A DNA stretch of 64,000 nucleotides from Kuschelorhynchus macadamiae (taxonomy: Eukaryota; Arthropoda; Insecta; Coleoptera; Curculionidae): assembly GCA_030620095.1 (NCBI GenBank), contig JAUTXW010004707.1, positions 496,001 to 560,000 of the forward strand, read 5' to 3'. This document shows positions 39,789 through 51,000 of this stretch, one piece after another; the first letter of the stretch is position 1, and the number at the start of each line of letters is the position of its first letter. A program made the position numbers and the translations under genes. The notes beneath the pieces are model-generated. The model worked only from the letters and a program-made list of their open reading frames with translations. It ran no database searches and was not told the DNA's origin.

Positions 39789-42700
39789 GTGTGTTGAATT
39801 CCAAAATTAAAGTGGCCAACAGAATATAAAAATAGGAATGTTCTATAACCACCTCAAAATTGAACACCGGGTTCACGTGTTTACACTTTTTCCTGTAACA
39901 ATCTAAAAAAGTTGGTTACAGGAAATTTATTTTAATAAGCTAGGTTATTTTTACTTAGGCGAATAATGAGTAAATATAGAAAATATGTATCTGCACCCGA
40001 TTTTAATTGGTTAAGCACTAAGCAGTCAAGTGCAGAAAAGACTAATTTCACATGAAGTAGGAAAAATCATCGATCGTGCGGAAAGTAAACAGAAAGTTTG
40101 TACAGTATATAACTTTACTTTCACTAACAAGCAGACGTGAAATGATAACATATAAAGTTGGCGCATTACCTTTCTGGAATGACGTCATTTTTGGTTATTT
40201 TTGTTTGATTGATGTTAACTGACAGTGACAAAAACATTTTGAAAAAACTCATTGTCGTTTCTTTACAACAGTCAATGCCGGTTTTGGTTATGTGTCTTTC
40301 AGAATATATTCGTCAAAATTGACATTGATTTGTTGTGATTCTTTTTAAACTTTTGCAAGATGCCGCGAAGATATAATCAGCAATCACAGCTAATAGTTTT
40401 GAATATCTTGGCTTTTTTTCAATTGGAAAAAGAGCAAGCTAAAAATGGAATCCTTCCGCAAACTGATAATATAATTGAACGAGCTTCAAATGCAACAAAA
40501 CTTAGCCATACAACAATCATAAATATTAAGAAAAGAGGAATAACGAGCGATGAATCCTTTACCTCCAGAATGTCTCAAAAGCAAAAAGAGGTAAAAACAA
40601 AAATTACAGATTACTTAAAGAACAAAATAAGAGATACGATCTACGGCATGTATGCGAAAAATGAATATGTTACAATGCAGACTTTGCTTAAAAAACTAAA
40701 AGAGATAAATGAATATTTTAATTTTTCCATCACCTCGCTAAGAAAATACGTAAAAAGTATTGGTTTTAAGTGGAAGAAATCAAATAATAGAAAATACCTG
40801 ATGGATTTGCCCCACATCGTCTACAAGAGAATCAATTTCTTGAGAGAATATGTCAAAAATCAAAATCTAGGACAAGATGCTTATACCACCGTATTTATTG
40901 ATGAGACTTGGATTTTTAGTAAAGGTTCGTTTAGAAACAGCTGGCAGGATAACACTATGTCTACAAGTTCTAAAAAAGCTAGTGAAGGTCATCGATATAT
41001 TGTAGTTCACGCTGGATCAAAGGAAGGATTTATTAAGGGGGCCAGTTTAATATTTAAAAGTGGACTAAAAAGCGGAGATTATCATGACAATATGAACAAG
41101 CAAAATTTTGAAAATTGGTTTAAAAATCGGCTGGTACCAAATCTTCCTCAAAAAAGTTTGATAGTGATGGACAACGCAAGCTATCATTCCGGCCTTTTAG
41201 AGGATATTCCAAGAAAATCATGGACAAAGCAGAGATTGATTGGATGGTTAAAAGAAAAGAACATTGACTTTCAGAGAGGGCCATGAAGGATGAAATATGG
41301 AGCATTGTAGAAAAAAATTGTAACATTGAAAAAACATTCTACCTTGACGAATATGTGAAACCTTTGGGCCACAAAATACTAAGACTTCCTCCATACCATT
41401 GTCAATTTAATGCTATTGAAATGGTATGGTCTGAGTGTAAGAGGAAATACGACCAATACATTGCTAGTCTGAAGGGGACACCATCGGAAGTTTTGGCCAT
41501 GTGGGAAAAAGCGATAAATGAAGTATCTTCAGAGCATTGGAAAAATTATGTCAGCCACACAGAAAGGGTAATCCAAGAAGCTTGGAAGACAATACAGATA
41601 TGTGATGCTTCAGACATTGCCCCACTTGTAATTAGTACCGACGAAGACAGCAGTGACGATGAAGAATTTAGTTCTGATTCTGAAGACAGTGAAGGGGAGT
41701 AGTTTTTATTTTTAAAGTTAGTTAGTTATACATTAATTTCTCTCTTTTAGTTTTTAAAGCAAAGTCTGCATTGTAACATATTCATTTTTAGCATACACGC
41801 AATAGATCATATCTCTTATTTTGTTCTTTAAGTAATCTGTGATTTTTGTTTTTACCTCTTTTTGTTTTTGAAACATTCTGGATGTAAAGAATTCATCGTT
41901 CGTTATTCCCCTTTCCTTAATATTTTTTCAGTATTGTCTGTAATTGAGAATTAAAATAATTTTGATGAAAATGGGTAACTGGCGTCAATTTATTACATTG
42001 CAAACAAAGAATAAGACTAAGATGAAAGAATTTATATTAGTAAAGTCTTATTTGCAAAATAATTTTAGTTTTTGAAGTTATAATAGTTATTTTTGTATTA
42101 AGTGTGCAAAATGAGGGTTTTTTTATGGCAATGAGAGTGTTAATTTTTTGCCAGCCATTTTCGACAAGTTGCAGCGCTTTCTGTACAGAAAATGCCAATT
42201 TTAAATTCGCTTTAGCCAGTGCTGAACGCACCCTTCCTATCTACATCACTGCATACGTTTAGGTTAGGAATCATCGCTGAAATATAAATAATATAAGAAA
42301 TACGTTATTTGAAACCAGCGTGACGTCATTCCAGAAAGGTAATGCGCCAATTATAGGTTATTACTGCCTTATAGTTTGCTCTAAAATATGAGCGCTATGG
42401 TTTTATCATCATTAAACAGGATTTTTAGAAGATGAACGGTACTTATATTGGGTATTACTAATTCATATTAACCAATGTAAATATGTAGTATAAATTCTTG
42501 TGGAAATGTTGATATGAACAGATTGTAATGAAAACTAGTCAATAACAACAACTTTTCCGGCCTCGTAGAAAAATAAAATTTTGAATTTAAATCTGGAATA
42601 ACTTACTATAAGTATCACAATATTCTCCTTCATACTTGGTGCCAAAACAATCGCAAGTAAGCATGTAGTAATGATTGACACATCTCGAACCCCTGAAACA

Positions 42701-45030
42701 GAGGTTATCCGAAGTCATGCATTTGTTTTTGCAGCCTTCTTGAACGTTTTCATGTTTGGTCGCTATCAAAGGCGTGATTTGAAGTAAATCTGATGCAGAC
42801 TTGCCTGTGCTCAAAACCACATCTTTAATACATCCCACGAATGATTCTATGATGTATTTTACTCCGTGCAGTCTTTCTTCGGAACTCAAACCTGAAATAA
42901 TATTGTAATGTTAGTGTCCGGGAACTATGCCTTTTCCCAATAGCTAACATATTTACACTAACTTAACACTTTTCTACATGAGAATCCTCCCCGTCAAATG
43001 AATGTGTTATTTTGATAATTTCTACCTGTGCAACCCTTAGACTGACCTGTAAATTGTCGTATTATATACCAAAACCTAGAGAATATCAGCAACATGTTTT
43101 AATTGATTGCAAAGCAGGTGTAAGGTATTGTATTTGTATGTGCGATATATTAGTAGTTACATCTTGCCGGGGTGCGACGTTGCCAAATCTTCGCTTTCCT
43201 TAAGTTTAGGGAAATTGCGCAGAATGTCGCAACACCGCATAGGGGGGTGTCTGGGGATCACCATACATCTACAAAGTCTTAACCCCCTAGAGTTTAAAAT
43301 AACGAAGATACCCATTAAACCCATGTAATTCCAAATTTTACCATACCCCATAGTCGTCGAAGAATCAACTACTTATCGAAGGGCCCCTGTATACAGGAAT
43401 TATGTCGTCCCTTCTACTACTCTCGATACCCTATATTTCTAGAAAACATCAGATGTACGAAACGCTAATATATAAACACTCAGCCGGCAGCATACACCAG
43501 TAGTGTATCATAATGGCAAGATACATAAAACGATTGAAATATATCTACGAAACAAAGACATAGTAAAACACATACATATACCAATTCACAATCAAGTGTT
43601 GACTGATAATAAGTATACGTATCAGTCACCACTTGATTGTGATTTGGTCTTGGTATGTATGTGTTTTACTATGTCTTTGTATCTTTGTATATATTTTAAT
43701 CGTTTGGTAAAAATTTTTGACGTTCTTGACAGAATCTCTTGTGGGAATAGCCTTGATAAAGACTTAATAAAGGTCGATAAGTCGGCATTTTCTAAATAAA
43801 AGGAGAGTTATTTGTTGTCCTGAACTCACAAAAATCACCTACTACGTTAAAAAATATAAGGATACCATACTGCTAAAAAGATAACAAGAAATCGGAGAAC
43901 TACGAAAATCTAGTTGAAGAACTTATCCAATCTTTCAAGACGTTAGGTTGCAACAATGTCACTTAGACTATATTTTCTTTACTCCCATTTGGAATTCCTG
44001 CCTGATAATTTAGGTGCAGTTTCAGACAAAGACGGCGAAAAATGTGACCAGCAAATTGCTCAAATGAAGAAGCACTATAGTGAAAATGGACCCCCAAACA
44101 TGTTAGCGGACTATTGCTGGACTCTCAAACATGAAATCGATCCCGGCGAATACATGCAAAAAAAGACAACAAAATAATTTGTTTGATTGTATTATACTTT
44201 TTTTAGACATAAAATGAAGTTGTTTTTTTTTTCATTGAACATCACTAGATTACTTATGGTTCGGGTTTCTTATATTTTATTTTCTTCCCTTCACTAAAAA
44301 CTAATATTTGAATGCAGCACGTTACAGTAGACACAAAAAAACCAGAAAATATCAGGAAGCGACAAAAAATTTCAACATGCAACTGGCAAATTTGTATAGT
44401 GTTAGATTATAAATCAATATGTTACGATTTTGTTCTACTATACAAAGTTTTTTTATTTTTTTTAAATCTCTACGTTTGCTACAATATGCTGAATGCAATA
44501 TGGCCACCGTTGAAAAACTTTAGAATAATTTATTTTAGTATGGTATTAAACAAATTTTGCATTTAGTGTAAAATATTATTTGTTACTACAATCAGATAGA
44601 GGAACAGTTAGTATTTTGTTTGTTGTGTGACGATGAAACTAGAGATAAAAACAATAAGTTCCTACCTCAACTTTAATAAAACAATTTTTCCGTAGAAATT
44701 CAAACTTAATGGAAAACTTAAATACTTATAAGGATTTTTTCCTTAAAAATGTTGACTAAATTTATTTCGAAAAGCGGATGCAAATAAATAACAAAATAAA
44801 TCTTAAACAATATAGATATGTCGCTCATTTTTATGAGGAGCAGTCTTTATCAGCCTTGGTATGTCCAACATATAATTCATGTATGTTGCATATGACGAGT
44901 AAAAACGTTTTTTTTTAAATTATTTTTACATGTTTTACAATACCAGGACACTTAACCCTTTTTGTTCCTCTAGGCTTCAAAAGGATACATTTTGGGATTC
45001 TGATTTGTCAGCTATATCGACAATTCATAC

Positions 45031-45092
<62 letters not shown>

Positions 45093-48000
45093 TCATATGG
45101 CCATCTTGCCTGCTTCCTAAGTGGCCATATACCAGCATTACCACTCATACTTCGATTTTTTATGCTTAATATAAAAAAATACGTAATATATCGAAAAATG
45201 GCGAAACGCATCAATTTTTTTTGTATGTAAAATACTTTTTATTATTTCCATAACGCTTAGCTTTTTTTCAAAATTAACTAAAAACTTACAGTTTTGTTCA
45301 CATCTCCATTAACTCCTTGCTCTATAACACTAGTTTATAACAAATATAGTATTTGATTTGAAAATTTCAAGGAAACACGTCAAATCTGAGAGATTTTCAG
45401 AAAGCGCCATCTGGTGATCGGCACAAGACAATGTCCGTTTCAACGAGACACCCAAGTCATCAAGATCGGTTATTCATTAATTAAATTATACCCGTTTGTA
45501 TAAACAAATATTTGCCCTTTCTCCCACCCTTTATTTGGCAAGCTAGAGAAAAAGCAACACTAATAAAAATTATTTGCTGTGTGTGCAAGAGACCTAGTTT
45601 TAATAACAAACATAAAAAAAGACTCCAAGTCTCGGTCTTAGTAAGTTATGATTATTAATATGACACGTGTTTCGCCCTTTCGAGCATTATCATACCTAAA
45701 AACAACAGAGAGAACCTTAGTAAATAAAATTGAGTTTACATTGGAAATTGAAGATGAAGGTAAACTACTTGACCTTTTGCTATCGAGGAAACACAATAGG
45801 AAAGAATTTGAGGTTTACCGGAAAACATCGTCCACGGATAATGATATTCAGTATGCTTCAAACTTTCCTCACATACATAAATTCACCGCGTTCAACTCCT
45901 TTTTCTATCGGTTGTGTAATTTACCATTGTCAAGGGAAGCGTTTAATAAGGAGCGTGATATTATAACGCATGTTGCTATGAATAATGGTTTTGCTTTGGA
46001 GTCTGCCAACAAATTATATTATAAATTTATAAACAAGTACAAAATGTCCTATAATGTCATAGATTCAAAACTTAGAGATCAGTCAAATATTTTCAAGTTT
46101 TTCTCTTCAATTAGCTACACAGTAAAAACAGTAAATACTCTCAAGAGACATTTAGTAAGGACAAAGGACACAACCGATAAAATATCCAGATCTGGAGTTT
46201 ATGTGCTAAATTGTGGCGAATGTTCCAAGACCTATGTGGGACAAACAGGTAGAAAAATTTCCATAAGGGTGAAGAAGATTGGAGAAATACGGATGTAACT
46301 GAGACTATTTCAGCTTTTGCCAATCATTTGTTAGAGTCAGGTTATGATTTTTCCATTTCTGACGTTGATGTTTTATATGAATGTCCGAAGGAGAAAAAGC
46401 GTGACCTTCTAGAAAAAATGGAAATAACCAAAGCTACAAAAAGTCCCATTCTCACTTGCGTTAACGATATTTTTAATTTCGAACCAACCCTAATATTTAA
46501 CAATTTAATGTAATAATTATTGCAGCCAACCTTCATTTCATTCACTAATTTCTAGAGTGAGAGTTTCTTGTTGTTTTCTTTGACTAGTCCAGTGGTTTGT
46601 AGGCACTTCGGCCTCCCACTCAGGCAGTCCGGGTTCGATCCCAGCTAGAGACATGAATATTTTTTAATACTTTTTTAAAATTTTATTCGAGACTTAAACT
46701 CATTTTAGTGTCAATCAAATTTGAATAAATAGTTGTTTGTTTTGTTGTACTTTAGTGTGTTTTATTCTATTTGTAAGTTAAATAATTATAATTTACTGAG
46801 ACCGAAACTTGGAGTCTTTTTCTATGATTGTAGTAAAGATTATTACTAAGTTAATTTTGATATAGATATACTGGATGAATTTCTGAGGATATCCGGCTTT
46901 TCTAATTAACTATGCGCTTTAGTCCCTTTAGCAGCCGATCTAGAATCTTAAAAATAATTTCCAGCTTTTTTTCTTTGCCACTTTTACGATAATAAAAATT
47001 TTCACAACATTTGACAAACAGTTTCCGAGATACAGTCAGCGTCCTTTCTTAGTTGTACATCCGGTACATTTGGAACTTGGACAAGTCGCTTGCCAAATGC
47101 AGAATATTTATTCGCTATTCTGCAAATAAGGTATTTGTGCCTGTGGATCCGGCTTTAAATAAAAGAAGAATAAGTATTTAGCATATTAATTTCTTTTTAA
47201 ATATTTACCTCCTATTAGAATTACTGATGTGACATTAGCTGTAACTCCATAATTATTTTCAGTATCGAGGCCTTTCAGATCTGTTTCATCTCTTAGTTCG
47301 TCGACTATGGCTAACAATTTGGCAGCATGGACGTCGATTCTCACCTACAAAATTCGAATATTTAAACTTTAAAACTACTCTTAAAGAAAATCTCTATATC
47401 TATATATTTTATGTTTCAGAAATGTATAGGGTAACAAAATGGGGAATTCCGTCTAGTTTGACTGAATTTTGGGGTCATCCATAGGCGTAGGTAAACTTTG
47501 TTTACAGAAATAATAATAAAGATCCTTTTAAATCCCTGTCCTTTTGCATACCTAATGAGGTTTTCTTATTCTATAGAATACATCTATTACTCAATGCGTA
47601 TTATATAATAGGCTAGTACTTAATGGAGCAGGTTAAAAATAGTAATAAAATGGCGACATTCACTCCAACGAAAAGATGTTCTAATAATTCTCCACTATCA
47701 GTGAGTGAAAAAGTTATTATTTTAAATGAAAAATTCCAAGAAAACCAGCAAATGTCCTTGATGAAGACACCAAATGTGCATTGCGAAGAAAAGTTCATTC
47801 TTTTTATATATATTGAAAACTCTCTACTCATTTCCACTTTAGAAAATGTTACGAAAGCGCGTCAAGCTATCATTGCTACGTCAAAAAATACAGAACTTGT
47901 TCATATATTATCATTCTAAATTTCGTCACAATATACAGAATGGTTCAAAAAGTTAAACTGGGGCGATGTTATTCGTGAAATTAATTTAATATCTGTATGT

Positions 48001-51000
48001 ACTTTTTGTAATATATTCATAGGGATAAAGAGGGGTCCTAAAGAATAATTAAATTAAGCTTCAGACCCCCAGATCTCAGAATCAGCTACTGATATTTAAA
48101 GAAAATGCTTACATTTTCATTTTGTTTGAGTAAAATTGGTAACATTTTTCATATATATTCACTTTCCATTAAGACTGATACTTCAATACATTTCCCTTTC
48201 AATTGCTACTCACCGTAACTGTATGCCACTGATCATTATTCAAGCCGCTTCCGACGGTCAGTGCCGTAGAATGCTTACCATAAACGTGCACTACTTTCAG
48301 TTGGCCCTGCTGTACAATAATATAAAGGGCATAAGGTTGGAGAGATACACCACTTGGTACTTTCACGTTGTGGTACACTAAAAGACCATGAGGTAGACGC
48401 GTTCGGAACTGGAAAGATATTTGACGGCATAGTCTAAAAAAATAATAAATATTAGGTTACTAGACATTACAAATTTGTAGGAACAGTTTTGAAGATATTT
48501 GTAGTAATTTTTTAAAACATTCCTATGTGAAAGATTAAAAAAGCCATTTTTTCGAAAATGTAAGTTTCTCTTACTTTTTACATTTTTACAAGTTAGTTTT
48601 TTTTAATATTATCGATTATGTTTAATTTAATAATCAAGTATAAATTAAATAATTTATTTTATTATTAATTAATTAAATTAAAAGGATTACTTTATGAACT
48701 CGTGCATTTGTGGCTTAAATTTTAGTTTAATTAGTCATGTAAAGTTAAAAACATTTAAAATTTTTAAACTTTATTTATTTCTTTTTTAGATAAAACGTTT
48801 AATAAGAAAAGTTATTTTATTTTTGACTAGATTTTGATTTAGTTGGTATGTATGAAAAATGTTTGCTTCTGGTCTTAGCCGTGCATTACAGGAGCAGACT
48901 TTTACCAGATGCCGTGAACAGCGCGGTGCACAATAACCATTTTTGTGCATGAATTGTTCCCAAGCACCGCGTCTGTGTCTCTCATTTACAGCAATGTTTG
49001 TTTTTTTACTAGTCGGTACCGCGCTGTCGACGGAGTCTGGCATATCCGCTCATGCAAAGGAGAGCTTAGATTCTAGTCCAGAATTAGAATTGCCTCTAGA
49101 ATTAAAAAAAAACATTATTAAACAGATAGAGCGAGAGAGTAAGTTTCATTAAAAATAACAATTTTCTTTCAATCGCTGAAAGATTTAAGGGTGACAACCT
49201 TGTTTATAATCTGATAGACATACTTTTGATTGCCACGAGTGGGATTTGTTCAGCAGATCATTTAAAACAAATAATTTTTTTTTGAAAAAACCAGTATGTT
49301 GGAAACAAAGAAAGAATTTCAAAATCGCTAGAAATTGCTTTTTCGTCCCTAGCTCTAGATTAATTTGTTTGCACAAAGAGAAAACATACTAACAATTCTG
49401 GTAGAACAAACTTTTTAAAAAATGACACGGTCTTATATAACACCCTGTATAAGACGGTTACGATGGAGTCCTGAGGCCATTCTTATCGGACTGCATATTG
49501 TAGGCGTTGGTCAAACAAAAGCCAAAAACCGCAACTCAAAATCTGTATCCCTATGTTTCATTTTGTATTTTCAGTAAAAATTTCCTCGCTGCACTTCGAA
49601 GTTCCAATTGAAACGTCATAATTACCACCAGTTGTGCATCAAAATATATACCTCCTAAGAAATCATGGTTCTTGGGATTAGACCGTGTCAAAATGGAATC
49701 ACTGAATGCAATGTTCCGATTTCGTGAAGTAAAGGTCCCTGAAGATGCTTCGAGCAATCGAAGGCAAAACGTCGGAAAGTGATTCCGTTTTGACACGGTC
49801 TAATTCCAAGAGCCATGATTTCTTAATCGACCACGGCCGTGAAAGCTTTCGTTATATGTATACCTGCTCTTTAACGTTTCGTTGTTGTTGCCCGTCTTTT
49901 ACGTTAAATGTTTACGAAACATATTATTACGTATGCGTATTCCAGATTTAACTAGTAAATTCAAATTGAGGTTAATTTTTTATTGACGGTTTCGACATCA
50001 TTTCGAATTTAAGAAAAATGTTCTCGATTTATAGCAGTGGCAAAACATTACGGTTTCTGACGTCACGCACAGTATTTTGATGATTCAGGGAATAAAGGAA
50101 AATTCCTTGTTTTTAGCCCTTTATATAGCATCTACTTTCATTTTACACAACATACAAAAATTGATTTATAACCGGATTGCCTATTCCGGTAGCCGACAAA
50201 AAAAAGTAAATGTGATGTGTCTTATAGGCGAATAAACTTAAGAAACCCTCTTACGTGATACACTTTGTACATAAATTACATATAAAACACCAACTTACCT
50301 TAACTGAAATGTTTGGATTATGTCCCCATCAATCTGAATGAAGGTATTCGACTGTGCAAACATGAAGGTGTTTTCTGTTCCAGTTTCTTGAAAGGTTAGT
50401 GTTGGGCCCCTTTTTTCCTTAGGAATCACAGTTACGTTTTGAACTACAGTGTCATTCTTGCCTACAAAATATCACAGACAAATTTTTCTGGTTTTGTTAA
50501 GTAATTTCTCATAGACCATGATTAACGAAAAAAAAAAATTTTTTTATATCCATGCCCATAGATGAAACAGCCCTAGAGGGTTGAGCGGGAAAATAAAAGT
50601 CCAGAATATAAAAAATAAGCAGCCTAGTAATTGAAATGTGAGTAGCGTACAGTGAAGATGAGCATATTTTAAACAAATGGTACAAATTCAAGGTGAAAAA
50701 AAAATTGCGGGCTAATAAAATATTTGAAAAATCAGCGTGAAAAAACTACTTATAAGATTGTTTTCACATTTTGTGCAAGATTTATGTCTGATATAGAGAG
50801 ATAAATTGGGAAAATGGTAAGAATTCAAGATTATGAAACAAAATGTCGATCAAGTAAACTGTTTAAAAAAAATCAAAATAAACCTTATTCAATTGACCTA
50901 AAGTTACAATCATTACATGTGATATAGAGATAAACTAAAAAAAAAATAAAAAAAGCAACTTATTCAATTTATTTTAATTTATGCCCAAAAATCAAGTGTG

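Larger units (their letters stand above)
40158..42350 (+). mobile_element. IS630/Tc1-like DNA transposon, copy 3, near complete (2193 bp)
   Basis: Perfect 30-bp terminal inverted repeats lie at 40158-40187 and 42321-42350, beginning TTGGCGCATTACCTTTCTGG. TA-rich sequence flanks both ends (TATAAAG on the left, TTATAGG on the right), compatible with a TA target duplication of Tc1/mariner type, but the exact boundary is not fixed. One transposase reading frame fills the centre, broken by a single frameshift. It is inserted in the axotactin intron between exons 5 and 6. Perfect TIRs and the nearly intact ORF make it the youngest DNA transposon in the window apart perhaps from the MULE. Confidence 0.9.
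45617..46823 (+). mobile_element. Penelope-like element 3 with GIY-YIG endonuclease, 5' truncated
   Basis: Inverted end sequences bound the element: GACTCCAAGTCTCGGTCTTA near 45620 and its partner near 46798-46822. Between them lies the C-terminal half of a PLE protein including the GIY-YIG domain, followed by a 3' part with a tRNA-like segment (46587-46645). On the minus strand at 45640-45690 a decayed hammerhead-like fold is visible: a GCUC/GGGC stem II, GAAAC and GUC. The whole reverse transcriptase catalytic part is missing. Confidence 0.78.

Noticed and set aside
45008..45214. ORF with a Tyr-Ile repeat
   Set aside because: It is the translation of the TA microsatellite.
46584..46648. 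Functional tRNA gene
   Set aside because: The B box is good but the acceptor stem and anticodon arm do not pair properly. It is a tRNA-derived repeat.
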